Part shown: positions 50,833 to 63,804 of the stretch, piece by piece
How positions within the stretch are numbered: position 1 is the stretch's first letter
Layout: each line of letters starts with the position of its first letter
From: Microbacterium yannicii
GTDB taxonomy: Bacteria; Actinomycetota; Actinomycetes; Actinomycetales; Microbacteriaceae
Direction: 5' to 3'
Length of the DNA stretch: 64,000 nt
Assembly: GCF_024055635.1 (NCBI RefSeq)
Contig: NZ_JAMXMB010000010.1
Coordinates: 116,120 to 180,119 of the forward strand
Position numbers and translations under genes: made by a program
The notes under the pieces: model-generated
The model's input: the letters and a program-made list of their open reading frames with translations, nothing else
Databases searched by the model: none
Told to the model about the DNA's origin: nothing

Positions 50833-51629
50833 GCGCGCTCGTCGTCGCCGGCGCGGGTGTGCTCGGAATCGTCGGCGGCGGCCGCGTCGTGCGGCGAATC
50901 GTGGCCGGTGGCGGCGGAAGACTCGGCGTGATGATCCCCATCGGCCGGGTTCTCGCGCGCGTCCGGTGCGGCGGGGGCCGCTGCGGCAGACGCAGCCTCC
51001 GCCGGAGTATTCGGGGCCGACTGATCCACATCCGCGACTACTCGCTCGCCGTACTTCGGCGGCTCCGTCGCGGTGGCAGGCGCGGGCGCTGCCGGTGCCG
51101 TCGGGCCTGCGGGAGCGGTCGGCCTCGCCGGGGCGGCCGCGGCGGCCGGAGCCACCGTGGTCTGAGGACCCAGCACCTGCCGAGCCCGGTGCACGCTGTT
51201 GTCGGTGACGGTGACCTCGTAATGATCGGCGACGACCTGCATGACCGACGCGTAGTCACGGCGGCGACGCACGAACGAGTACGCCACGATGCTCATCAGC
51301 ATGCCGATCGCGATGCCGACGAACAGCACTCCGACGAACGCCTGGATCGGAACCGAGGGGGATCCGATCACCAGGATCGCCGAGAAGAGCAGCCCCAGCA
51401 GCATTCCGTTGACAGCACCGGAGCGTGCCGCCGACGCGTAGCCCAGGCGGCCCGTGATGCGCTCGATCGAACGCAGCCCCTGGCCAACGATCGCGATGTC
51501 GCGCGCCGGGATGTCGGCCGCGATCAGCGAGGACACCGCCTTCTGCGCGGCCTCGTACGCCGGGAAGCTCGCAACGGTCTGACCGACCGCATCGGACGCC
51601 TGCGGAGAGCGCCCTCCCATCATGGTCAT
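50829..51629 (-). CDS. GSP17M/YflT-like stress-protein domain membrane protein
   Basis: A protein of 266 residues. The N-terminal domain (FPAYEAAQKAVSSLIAADIP, then DIAIVGQGLRSIERITGR) matches the general stress protein 17M family. Two membrane helices follow (MLLGLLFSAILVI and FVGVLFVGIAIGMLMSIVAYSF), then a long Ala/Pro/Asp-rich, probably disordered cytoplasmic tail of ~120 residues ending in acidic and His-rich sequence. The start is ATG 51629, with GGGAGGA just upstream. It is divergent from the MgtE-N/CBS gene. Confidence 0.8.
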   Translation of the reverse strand: MTMMGGRSPQASDAVGQTVASFPAYEAAQKAVSSLIAADIPARDIAIVGQGLRSIERITGRLGYASAARSGAVNGMLLGLLFSAILVIGSPSVPIQAFVGVLFVGIAIGMLMSIVAYSFVRRRRDYASVMQVVADHYEVTVTDNSVHRARQVLGPQTTVAPAAAAAPARPTAPAGPTAPAAPAPATATEPPKYGERVVADVDQSAPNTPAEAASAAAAPAAPDARENPADGDHHAESSAATGHDSPHDAAAADDSEHTRAGDDERA

Positions 51630-51656
51630 CTCTCCATCCTCCCATGGCACGCGGAC

Positions 51657-51662
51657 TACGCT
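51657..51662 (+). promoter_or_regulatory. -10 element, leaderless promoter of the MgtE-N/CBS operon
   Basis: TACGCT ends 7 bases before the GTG at 51670. Confidence 0.55.
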
Positions 51663-51669
51663 GGGACGT

Positions 51670-53001
51670 GTGAGCACGCAGAGGGTTTTCGTCGCGCGCC
51701 TTTCCGGGTGCTCGGTCTTCGACCCCGCCGGCGACCGTCTCGGCAAGGTCCGCGACGTCGTCGTCATCTACCGAAAAGACGACCCGCCGCGCGTGATCGG
51801 GCTCGTCGTGGAGATCCCCGGCCGGCGCCACGTCTTCGTGTCCATCGGGCGCGTCACCTCCATCGCCACCGGCCAGGTCATCACCACCGGTCTCATCAAC
51901 GTCCGACGCTTCCAGCAGCGCGGCGGCGAAGTGCGCGTCATGGCCGAGATGCTCGGCCGCAGGGTGTTCTTCGCGGATGGCTCCGGCACAGCCGTGATCG
52001 AGGACGTCGCCATCGAGCGCAACCGCCTGGGCGAGTGGGATGTCGGACAGCTCTTCCTGCGCAAGCCCAAGACGAGCGCGTCGCCGTTCGCCAAGGGGCC
52101 GACCACGTTCGCGAACTGGGACGCGGTGCGCGAGAGCCAGGTTCCGGGCGAGGCGCAGTCGGCCGAGCAGCTCGTCGCGACCTACTCCGAACTGCGTCCG
52201 GCAGATCTGGCCAACACACTCCTCGACCTGCCGGAGGATCGGCTCCTCGAGGTCGTCGAGGAGCTCCCCGACGACCGTCTCGCCGACGCCCTCGAAGAGA
52301 TGCCCGAAGGCGATCAGGTCCACATCCTCGAGGCCCTCGACGACGAGCGCGCCGCCGACATCCTCGATGCCATGGAGCCCGACGACGCGGCAGACCTGCT
52401 CGGTCAGCTCCCGGAGGAGCAGCGGGAGGAGTTCCTGGACCTCATGGAGCCCGAAGAGGCGGAGGACGTCCGAGCTCTGCTGAAGTACGGTCCCGACACC
52501 GCCGGCGGCCTCATGACCAGCGAGCCCATCGTTCTCTCCGCCGACGCGACGATCGCCGAGGCACTCGCCCTCATCCGCCGGCACGAGCTGCACCCCGCCC
52601 TCGCTGCGGCGGTCTTCGTGACGCTGCCGCCCTACGAGACCCCGACCGGCCGGCTGCTCGGCACCGTGCACTTCCAGCGGATGCTGCGCTACCCGCCGCA
52701 CGAGCGCCTGGGCGCCATCATCGACGACACGCTCGATCCCGTCCCGGCGACCGCGTCGGCAGCGGAGGTGGCGCGCCTCCTCGCGTCATACAACCTCGTG
52801 TCGCTTCCGGTCGTCGACCCCGCCCATCGGCTCGTCGGCGCGATCAGCGTCGACGACGTCCTGGACTACCTGCTGCCGGAGGACTGGCGATCTCACGATG
52901 CGGAGGATGATGAGCGGCGCCCTGCGTCCGAAGTCGTGCCCACGAACACGGCCGGCACGCTGATCTTCGGCACGCCCAAGAGCAGCGGCAGGAGGCGCTG
53001 A
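51670..53001 (+). CDS. MgtE N-terminal/CBS domain protein lacking a membrane domain
   Basis: A protein of 443 residues. The first ~95 look like a PRC-barrel (FVARLSGCSVFDPAGDRLGKV). An MgtE-N superhelix follows (LADALEEMPEGDQVHILEAL, DDAADLLGQLPEEQREEFLDLM), then two CBS domains (GGLMTSEPIVLSADATIAEAL and LPVVDPAHRLVGAISVDDVLDYL). The five-helix channel of true MgtE Mg2+ transporters is absent. It is probably a soluble Mg2+ or nucleotide sensor. GTG 51670 is leaderless; the stop overlaps the DUF1003 start (TGATG). The mycobacterial counterpart (Rv1232c, from memory) has the same neighbours. Confidence 0.87.
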   Translation: MSTQRVFVARLSGCSVFDPAGDRLGKVRDVVVIYRKDDPPRVIGLVVEIPGRRHVFVSIGRVTSIATGQVITTGLINVRRFQQRGGEVRVMAEMLGRRVFFADGSGTAVIEDVAIERNRLGEWDVGQLFLRKPKTSASPFAKGPTTFANWDAVRESQVPGEAQSAEQLVATYSELRPADLANTLLDLPEDRLLEVVEELPDDRLADALEEMPEGDQVHILEALDDERAADILDAMEPDDAADLLGQLPEEQREEFLDLMEPEEAEDVRALLKYGPDTAGGLMTSEPIVLSADATIAEALALIRRHELHPALAAAVFVTLPPYETPTGRLLGTVHFQRMLRYPPHERLGAIIDDTLDPVPATASAAEVARLLASYNLVSLPVVDPAHRLVGAISVDDVLDYLLPEDWRSHDAEDDERRPASEVVPTNTAGTLIFGTPKSSGRRR

Positions 53002-53531
53002 TGGCACGCGCCAGTCGCCAGCCCTCACTCGACGCTCCCCGGGGCCGCTCCGGCATGCTGCAGCGCACCCCGCAGCAGTCGAGCGACAGATTCGGGCGCT
53101 TCTCCGAGGCCTTCGCGCGCGCGATGGGCACCTCGGGCTTCCTCATCGGCATGACGATCTTCGTCGCCGTGTGGCTGGCGTGGAACATCTTCATGCCGCC
53201 GCAGCTGCAGTTCGACCCATCGGCGACGAACTTCACACTGCTGACGCTGATCCTGTCGCTGCAGGCGTCGTATGCGGCTCCCCTCATCCTGTTGGCGCAG
53301 AACCGCCAGGACGACCGCGACCGCGTGCAGATCGAGCAGGATCGACAGCGCGCCGAGCGCAATCTCGCCGACACCGAGTACCTCGCTCGCGAGGTCGTCG
53401 CCTTGCGCATGGCGGTCAACGACTTCGCCGACCAGGTCGTGACGCGGGAGGTGCTCCGGGCCGAACTGCGCACGCTGCTCGAGAAGCTCGACAACAGCCC
53501 CGAGGCGGCCGACGAGGGCGCCACGAGATGA
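53001..53531 (+). CDS. DUF1003 membrane protein
   Basis: A protein of 176 residues. Two membrane helices (SGFLIGMTIFVAVWLAWNIF and LLTLILSLQASYAAPLILLAQNR) fit DUF1003, whose conserved Asn-Arg-Gln-Asp follows helix 2. A coiled-coil-prone charged C-terminus follows. Function unknown. It overlaps both neighbours, so translation of the MgtE-N protein, DUF1003 protein and Mrp is coupled. Confidence 0.88.
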   Translation: MARASRQPSLDAPRGRSGMLQRTPQQSSDRFGRFSEAFARAMGTSGFLIGMTIFVAVWLAWNIFMPPQLQFDPSATNFTLLTLILSLQASYAAPLILLAQNRQDDRDRVQIEQDRQRAERNLADTEYLAREVVALRMAVNDFADQVVTREVLRAELRTLLEKLDNSPEAADEGATR

Positions 53532-54682
53532 GCGTCCCCACGGACGCGGACGCCGTCCGCACCGCCGTCGGCGCTGTCTCCGATCCGGAGCTGCGACGCC
53601 CGATCGGCGAGCTCGACATGGTGCGCGACATCTCGGTCGACGACGGGGTCGCGCACGTCGCGATCGCCCTGACAATCGTGGGCTGCCCGGCAGCCGACCG
53701 GATCGCGTCGGACGTGCGCAGGGCCGCGGCATCCGTTCCTGGAATCACGGACGTCGCGCTCGAGGTGGGCGTGATGACGCCGGCCGAGCGCCATGCCCTC
53801 ACCGAACGCCTCCGTGGTGGCCGCGCGCGGGAGATGCCCTTCGGTCCGGGCACGCTCACGCGCGTGATCGCCGTCTCGAGCGGCAAGGGCGGCGTGGGCA
53901 AGTCGACAGTGACCGCCAACCTCGCCGCGGCACTCGCCGCACGGGGGCTCGCCGTGGGCCTCGTCGATGCCGACGTCCACGGCTTCTCTATCCCCGGTCA
54001 GCTCGGCCTGGTCGACGCGCACGGCTCGGTGCCGCAGCCCACCCGCGTGGACGACCTGATGCTGCCGCCCGTCGCGCACGGCGTGAAGGTCATCTCGATC
54101 GGGATGTTCCTGCGCCGCCGGGACGGCGACGAAGCGGTCGGCGCCGTCGCGTGGCGCGGGCCGATGCTGCATCGCACCGTGCTGCAATTCCTCACCGACG
54201 TGTACTTCGGCGACCTGGACGTGCTGCTCCTGGACATGCCGCCGGGCACCGGCGACATCGCGATCTCGGTCGGCCAGCTGCTGCCGAACGCCGAGGTCCT
54301 GGTGGTGACAACCCCGCAGACGGCCGCATCCGATGTCGCGGTGCGCAGCGGGCTGGTGGCTCGTCAGACCGGCCAGCGGGTCATCGGTGTCATCGAGAAC
54401 ATGTCGGCCCTGACGCTGCCCGACGGGACGGTCTTCGACCTGTTCGGCACCGGCGGGGGCGCCGCCGTCGCCGCGGCGCTGACGCACGAAGATGCCGAGG
54501 TGCCGCTGCTGGGCTCCGTCCCACTGAGCCCGACGCTGAGGACGGACGCGGATGCCGGCATCCCGGCAGTCATCGCCCACCCCGAAGACCCGGCGGCCCG
54601 GGTCATCGCGGGCATCGCCGCACAGCTGGCGCAGACCCCGCGCGGGCTGTCGGGTCGCGCGCTCCCGTTCCGTCCGCGCTGA
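53528..54682 (+). CDS. mrp: Mrp/ApbC-family P-loop ATPase (Fe-S carrier type)
   Basis: A protein of 384 residues. An N-terminal MIP18/DUF59 domain carries LTIVGCPAADRI; the deviant Walker A of the MinD/Mrp class is SSGKGGVGKSTVTANLAAAL, with LLDMPPGTGD as the switch II region. Mrp proteins carry Fe-S clusters on a CxxC pair, but here the corresponding stretch is ENMSALTLPDGTVFDLFG, with no CxxC, which I recall as usual in actinobacterial Mrp. It overlaps the DUF1003 stop by 4 bases. Confidence 0.9.
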   Translation: MSVPTDADAVRTAVGAVSDPELRRPIGELDMVRDISVDDGVAHVAIALTIVGCPAADRIASDVRRAAASVPGITDVALEVGVMTPAERHALTERLRGGRAREMPFGPGTLTRVIAVSSGKGGVGKSTVTANLAAALAARGLAVGLVDADVHGFSIPGQLGLVDAHGSVPQPTRVDDLMLPPVAHGVKVISIGMFLRRRDGDEAVGAVAWRGPMLHRTVLQFLTDVYFGDLDVLLLDMPPGTGDIAISVGQLLPNAEVLVVTTPQTAASDVAVRSGLVARQTGQRVIGVIENMSALTLPDGTVFDLFGTGGGAAVAAALTHEDAEVPLLGSVPLSPTLRTDADAGIPAVIAHPEDPAARVIAGIAAQLAQTPRGLSGRALPFRPR

Positions 54683-54712
54683 CGACCCGTCCGCGGTGAC
54701 GATGCGCAGGCG

Positions 54713-55108
54713 TCAGGTCGCCTCGGAGTCATAGGGCGTCGGGCCGTCCGCCGGACCACGGAAGGGCGACGACACCGGCGCGGTCGGAACGGTTGGCGCG
54801 ACAGCTGCCGATGCGGCTGTCTTCGCCGTCGAACCGATCCCCGCCACAGGCGCATCGTCCAGCAGCGCCTCGCGGATGATGCGTCGGGGGTCGTACTGCC
54901 GCGGATCGAGGGTGCGCCAGTCCACGTCGTCGAAGTCCTCGCCCATCTCGTCCCGCACCCGGGTGCGCGCCGTCGTCACCCATTCCCGCGCCCGCTTGGT
55001 CAGTCCCGCGAGGGACTCCGCATACCGCGGCAGACGCTCGGGTCCGAGGATGAGTGCCGCGACGAGACCGATCAGCAGGAGCTTCTCGATCGTGAGGCCG
55101 AAGATCAT
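54713..55108 (-). CDS. tatB: twin-arginine translocase subunit TatB
   Basis: A protein of 131 residues. MIFGLTIEKLLLIGLVAALILGPERLP is the membrane helix, hinge and Gly-Pro-Glu-Arg-Leu-Pro signature of TatB. An amphipathic helix (YAESLAGLTKRAREWVTTARTRVRDEMG) follows, then a disordered Ala/Pro/Thr tail. It works with TatC (not in this window) to recognise folded, twin-arginine substrates. TAATCT lies 6 bases before the ATG. It converges with mrp, as the mycobacterial genes also nearly do. Confidence 0.92.
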   Translation of the reverse strand: MIFGLTIEKLLLIGLVAALILGPERLPRYAESLAGLTKRAREWVTTARTRVRDEMGEDFDDVDWRTLDPRQYDPRRIIREALLDDAPVAGIGSTAKTAASAAVAPTVPTAPVSSPFRGPADGPTPYDSEAT

Positions 55109-55114
55109 GCCTTC

Positions 55115-55120
55115 AGATTA
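55115..55120 (-). promoter_or_regulatory. -10 element, leaderless tatB promoter
   Basis: TAATCT on the minus strand ends 6 bases before the ATG at 55108. Confidence 0.55.
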
Positions 55121-55179
55121 CCGTCGTGCCTGTGCGGCCAGCGCCCTACTGCCGCGTAGGCTGGCGAGCGGAGGTGCCG

Positions 55180-55815
55180 ATGGGCGAGCAGAGCGCGAAC
55201 CAGCGGTTCGTGGACGAGGCGACGAGCGAACCGGAGCACATCGCGCGTGCACGTGCGCACGCTCTCGAGCTCGGCGCCGCACCGATCAGCCCGGCCATCG
55301 GGGCCCAGTGCGCGGTGATCGCGGCCGCGTCCCAGGCACTCAACATCGTCGAGATAGGGACGGGCGCCGGCGTTTCCGGCCTCTGGCTGCTGCACGGTTC
55401 GCCACGGGCGACCCTCACCACGATCGACAAAGAGCCCGAGCACCTCGGAGCCGCGCGCCAGGCGTTCGGCGAGGCTCGCATCCCGCCGGCCCGTGCCCGC
55501 TTCATCACGGGGCGCGCTGCGGAGGTGCTCCCCCGGATGAACGAGGCCTCCTACGACATCGTGCTCGTCGACGCAGACCCCGACGGTGTCATCGAGTACG
55601 TCGAGCACGGACTGCGCCTGGTGCGTGCGGGCGGCACTGTCCTGGTCCCGCGCGTGCTCGCCGGCGGCGGCGTCGCCGATCCGGTCCGCCGCGACCCGGT
55701 GACCACCGCATACCGCTCGCTCATCCAGGAGACGCAGGCTTCTCCCGCCGTCATCGGCGCACTGTCGATCACCGGTGAGGGACTGCTGCAGCTCACCACG
55801 GTGGCCGTCTCCTGA
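55180..55815 (+). CDS. O-methyltransferase (SAM-dependent)
   Basis: A protein of 211 residues, class I methyltransferase of the catechol O-methyltransferase-like family 3. The SAM site is NIVEIGTGAGVSGLWL with acidic TTIDKEPEHL; VLVDADPDGV is the metal-binding/catalytic Asp region. The substrate is unknown. ATG 55180 has GGAGG 5 bases upstream and TAGGCT (55157-55162) as a probable -10, implying a very short leader. Rv1220c next to tatB is the mycobacterial match I recall. Confidence 0.88.
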   Translation: MGEQSANQRFVDEATSEPEHIARARAHALELGAAPISPAIGAQCAVIAAASQALNIVEIGTGAGVSGLWLLHGSPRATLTTIDKEPEHLGAARQAFGEARIPPARARFITGRAAEVLPRMNEASYDIVLVDADPDGVIEYVEHGLRLVRAGGTVLVPRVLAGGGVADPVRRDPVTTAYRSLIQETQASPAVIGALSITGEGLLQLTTVAVS

Positions 55816-55828
55816 CACCCTGCGCAAC

Positions 55829-55868
55829 TGCGCGAATGGCCGGTCCCCTCGGACCGGCCATTCGCGCA
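55829..55868. terminator. bidirectional terminator between the O-methyltransferase and DUF3117 genes
   Basis: An 18-bp perfect stem (starting TGCGCGAATGGCCGG) with a 4-base loop in the 61-base gap between convergent genes. No long T-run. Confidence 0.75.
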
Positions 55869-55876
55869 ACGTGCGT

Positions 55877-56050
55877 CTACGCGGCGTTGACGACGCCGCT
55901 CAGGACGTCGTAGAGCTCCTTGGCCTCAGCGTCGTTCACCGAGACGACCAGGCGACCGCCTCCCTCGAGCGGCACGCGCACGATGATGAGTCGACCCTCC
56001 TTCACGGCCTCCATCGGCCCGTCTCCGGTTCTCGGCTTCATGGCTGCCAT
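55877..56050 (-). CDS. DUF3117 family small protein
   Basis: A protein of 57 residues beginning MAAMKPRTGDGPMEAVKEGR and containing VRVPLEGGGRLVV, the DUF3117 signature found almost universally in Actinobacteria with no proven function. AAGGAG lies 6 bases before the ATG. It is between a strong terminator and the mannosyltransferase gene, and probably transcribed alone. Confidence 0.9.
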   Translation of the reverse strand: MAAMKPRTGDGPMEAVKEGRLIIVRVPLEGGGRLVVSVNDAEAKELYDVLSGVVNAA

Positions 56051-56144
56051 TGCGGCTCCTTTTCATCGATGGTCTGCAGTTCGAGTTTATCGTGAGGGCA
56101 AGCGTCCCCGGGTACGCCTGGGGAAAGCGGCATCCTGGTGTCGC

Positions 56145-57371
56145 TCACGGCACCTGCCAGGAACTGCTGCCCAGGGCGTACATGTTGTAGATCCACCACC
56201 ATTGGCCGATCAGGCACGCGACAAGCACGCCCACCCGCCATACGCGCGAGCGCGGGACGGCGAAAGCACCCCACAGCGGCGAGAGCGGGACGAGCAGCCG
56301 GAAGATGCTCGACTGAGGGAAGAACACCAGCAGGAGGTAGACCAGGTAGCTCGCGCTCCACAGCCGGATCTCGACGCCGAGGCGGCGCACCTGGGGCAGA
56401 AAGGCGAGGGCCGCCCCGATCACCAGGACGCCGGCGCCGACGAGGACGTAGCCCAGGGCGAGCGGCAGATGCCACATCGTCTCGAACCAGAACGAGATCC
56501 CGGCGAGGAACGGCTCGAAGGGCGCGAACGAGGGGTCGCCGGCCACCCAGTTCCGGCGCCAGGCGAGCTCCGTGGAGAGGTAGGCGCCGGGCTCGCCGGT
56601 CACCCAGCCCGCGATGAGCTGCCACGCGAACCCGGCGACGACCGACAGCAGGCCGAGTGCGACGATATGCACGACCTCCGGGGCGCGCAGCGGCTCCCGC
56701 GCTCTCCGCACCCACCTCCACACGCCGAAGAGGCCCAGGAACAGCGCGAAGGCCAGCACGCCGGGGCGCGTGAACGCCATCAGCGGGATGAGGACGTACA
56801 GCCATCCGTAGCGTCGCCGCGCCACGCACCACAGCGCGCAGAAGAGCCAGAACAGGTTGAGCGCCTCCGCGTACCCGACCTGGAAGAGAGCGGCGAGCGG
56901 ACCGCTGGCGAAGAACGCCACCGCCCACAGCGTCGCCGACTGGTCGAGGCGCAGCCGCAGCAGCCCATACAGAGCGACGGATGCCCCGTACCCGGCCACG
57001 AGCGACACGATCAGCGCGCCCGTCCCCCACTGTCCGCCGAACGGCAGAGCGACCGCCTGAGACAGATACGGGTACAGCGGAAGGAACGCCCACGCGTTCT
57101 CGGCGACCTGACCGGCGTCGGTCAGGGGCAACGGGTTCGGATACCCCGAGAACGCCACCAGCCAGTACCACGCGCCATCCCAGGCGACGACGGTGTCGCC
57201 GAGGTCGGCATCCGCTCCCATCCTGCTCTGGAAGCCAGAGAGCTCGGCGGCCACGAAGAGGAAGAGGGTGGTCACCAGCCGCGCGGCCAGGTAGATCGCG
57301 AGGACCCGGAGGGCGACGCGACCCCGCGACGGCCGAGCGAGGGGCTCCGCCGTCAGTTGGTCGCCAGCCAC
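56145..57371 (-). CDS. mannosyltransferase-like integral membrane protein (PIG-V family)
   Basis: A protein of about 408 residues with roughly nine to ten membrane helices. AWDGAWYW after helix 1 contains the acidic residue expected for a GT-C type lipid-linked sugar transferase. AFLPLYPYL and ALFQVGYAEALNLFWLF match GPI-mannosyltransferase/PIG-V proteins of Actinobacteria, which use polyprenyl-phosphate mannose outside the membrane. No ATG/TTG start fits before the first helix; GTG 57371 overlaps the dapE stop by 19 bases and is the best guess. The acceptor is unknown. Confidence 0.8.
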   Translation of the reverse strand: MAGDQLTAEPLARPSRGRVALRVLAIYLAARLVTTLFLFVAAELSGFQSRMGADADLGDTVVAWDGAWYWLVAFSGYPNPLPLTDAGQVAENAWAFLPLYPYLSQAVALPFGGQWGTGALIVSLVAGYGASVALYGLLRLRLDQSATLWAVAFFASGPLAALFQVGYAEALNLFWLFCALWCVARRRYGWLYVLIPLMAFTRPGVLAFALFLGLFGVWRWVRRAREPLRAPEVVHIVALGLLSVVAGFAWQLIAGWVTGEPGAYLSTELAWRRNWVAGDPSFAPFEPFLAGISFWFETMWHLPLALGYVLVGAGVLVIGAALAFLPQVRRLGVEIRLWSASYLVYLLLVFFPQSSIFRLLVPLSPLWGAFAVPRSRVWRVGVLVACLIGQWWWIYNMYALGSSSWQVP

Positions 57372-58426
57372 GCGCGCAGGCCCCGCTCGACCGCTTCGAT
57401 CTGCCCCACCGGCACCCGCTCCTCGTCGTGGTGCGCGAGGTGCGGGTCGCCCGGACCGTAGTTCACGGCGGGCACGCCCAACGCGCTGAAACGCGCCACG
57501 TCGGTCCACCCGTACTTGGGACGGGGCTCGGCGCCCACGGCGGCGAGGAACTCCTGCGCCAGCGGGGCGTCGAGGCCTGGGCGCGCACCGACGGCGGCGT
57601 CGACGATGTCGACCTCGAAACCCGAGAACACGCCGCGGACGTGGTCCGCCGCCTCCTCGACGTCCCTGCTGGGCGCGAAGCGATAGTTGACCTCGACCTC
57701 GCAGAGGTCGGGGATCACGTTGCCGGCCACGCCACCGCTGATGCGGACCGCATTGAGCCCCTCGCGGTACACGAGTCCCTCGACCGCGACATCCCTCGGC
57801 TCGTACTCCGCGAGCCGCCCGAGGATCGGTGCAGCCTTGTGGATGGCGTTGTCGCCGATCCAGGCGCGCGCGCTGTGGGCACGCACGCCGTGAGTGCGGA
57901 CGATCGCGCGCAGGTTGCCGTTGCATCCGCCCTCGACCTCCCCGTTGGACGGCTCACCCAGGATCGCGAAATCGCCGGCGAACAGATCGGCGCGGGTGCG
58001 CGCCAGCCGGGTGAGACCGTTGAGGTCGGCGTCGACCTCCTCGTGGTCGTACCACATCCACGTGATGTCGACACGGGGAGCCACCAGCTCGGCGGCGAGC
58101 TTGAGCTGCACGGCGACGCCGGCCTTCATATCGACGGTGCCCCGCCCCCAGATGAAGGGCTCCCCGTCGAGCTCGATCTCCCTCGTGGGGACGTTGGCAT
58201 TGATCGGCACGGTGTCGATATGACCGGCGATCACCACGCGTTGCGCCCGGCCGAGATTCGTGCGAGCGACGATCGTGTCGCCGTCGCGGTACACCTCGAG
58301 GTGATCGAGGGTGGCGATCTCGTCGAAGATCATGTCGGCCAACAGCTTCTCATCGCCTGACACGCTCGGAATGTCACAGATGATGCGAGTGAGTTCAGCA
58401 GAGGACAGCGACAGATCGAGCGGCAT
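57353..58426 (-). CDS. dapE: succinyl-diaminopimelate desuccinylase
   Basis: A protein of 357 residues, M20 metallopeptidase family. It removes succinate from N-succinyl-LL-diaminopimelate in lysine and peptidoglycan-precursor synthesis (EC 3.5.1.18). Metal and catalytic residues are visible: VIAGHIDTVP (His, Asp), GRGTVDMKAGVA (Asp), MWYDHEEVDAD (catalytic Glu-Glu), FAILGEPSNG (Glu) and HLAHHDEERV (His). The lid/dimerisation domain is in the middle. TAGACT lies 6 bases before the ATG. It is coupled to the mannosyltransferase gene and complements the dapC-like gene at 11886. Confidence 0.93.
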   Translation of the reverse strand: MPLDLSLSSAELTRIICDIPSVSGDEKLLADMIFDEIATLDHLEVYRDGDTIVARTNLGRAQRVVIAGHIDTVPINANVPTREIELDGEPFIWGRGTVDMKAGVAVQLKLAAELVAPRVDITWMWYDHEEVDADLNGLTRLARTRADLFAGDFAILGEPSNGEVEGGCNGNLRAIVRTHGVRAHSARAWIGDNAIHKAAPILGRLAEYEPRDVAVEGLVYREGLNAVRISGGVAGNVIPDLCEVEVNYRFAPSRDVEEAADHVRGVFSGFEVDIVDAAVGARPGLDAPLAQEFLAAVGAEPRPKYGWTDVARFSALGVPAVNYGPGDPHLAHHDEERVPVGQIEAVERGLRAWLATN

Positions 58427-58432
58427 CCCCCG

Positions 58433-58438
58433 AGTCTA
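58433..58438 (-). promoter_or_regulatory. -10 element, leaderless dapE promoter
   Basis: TAGACT on the minus strand ends 6 bases before the ATG at 58426. Confidence 0.55.
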
Positions 58439-58462
58439 CCGACGCGAATGATGCCGTTAACG

Positions 58463-58495
58463 CGTAATGGCCACCCTTGGGGGGTGGCCATTACG
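58463..58495 (-). terminator. rRNA operon terminator
   Basis: A 14-bp perfect stem (CGTAATGGCCACCC / GGGTGGCCATTACG) with a 5-base loop just downstream of the 5S gene. Only a short T-rich tail follows. Confidence 0.75.
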
Positions 58496-58504
58496 TGAAT
58501 GGGT

Positions 58505-58621
58505 GTCCGGCGGTGTCCTACTCTCCCACAGGGTCCCCCCTGCAGTACCATCGGCGCTGAGAGGCTTAGCTTCCGGGTTCGGAATGTGACCGGGCGTTTC
58601 CCTCTCGCTATGGCCGCCGAA
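58505..58621 (-). rRNA. rrf: 5S ribosomal RNA
   Basis: About 117 bases. It opens TTTCGGCGGCCATAGCG, has the conserved CCGAACCCGGAAGCTAAG loop, and closes with AGTAGGACACCGCCGG. Ends are set to within a few bases from the terminal stem. Confidence 0.93.
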
Positions 58622-58731
58622 ACTCTTTCGATGTTTCAGTCTTCACAACGTGAAAAACAATGTTCTGTTGTGTTCCCGACCGTACATCGGGAACCACTCA
58701 GTGGACGCAAGCACCAGAAACGGTGTGTTAT

Positions 58732-63804
<5,073 letters not shown>

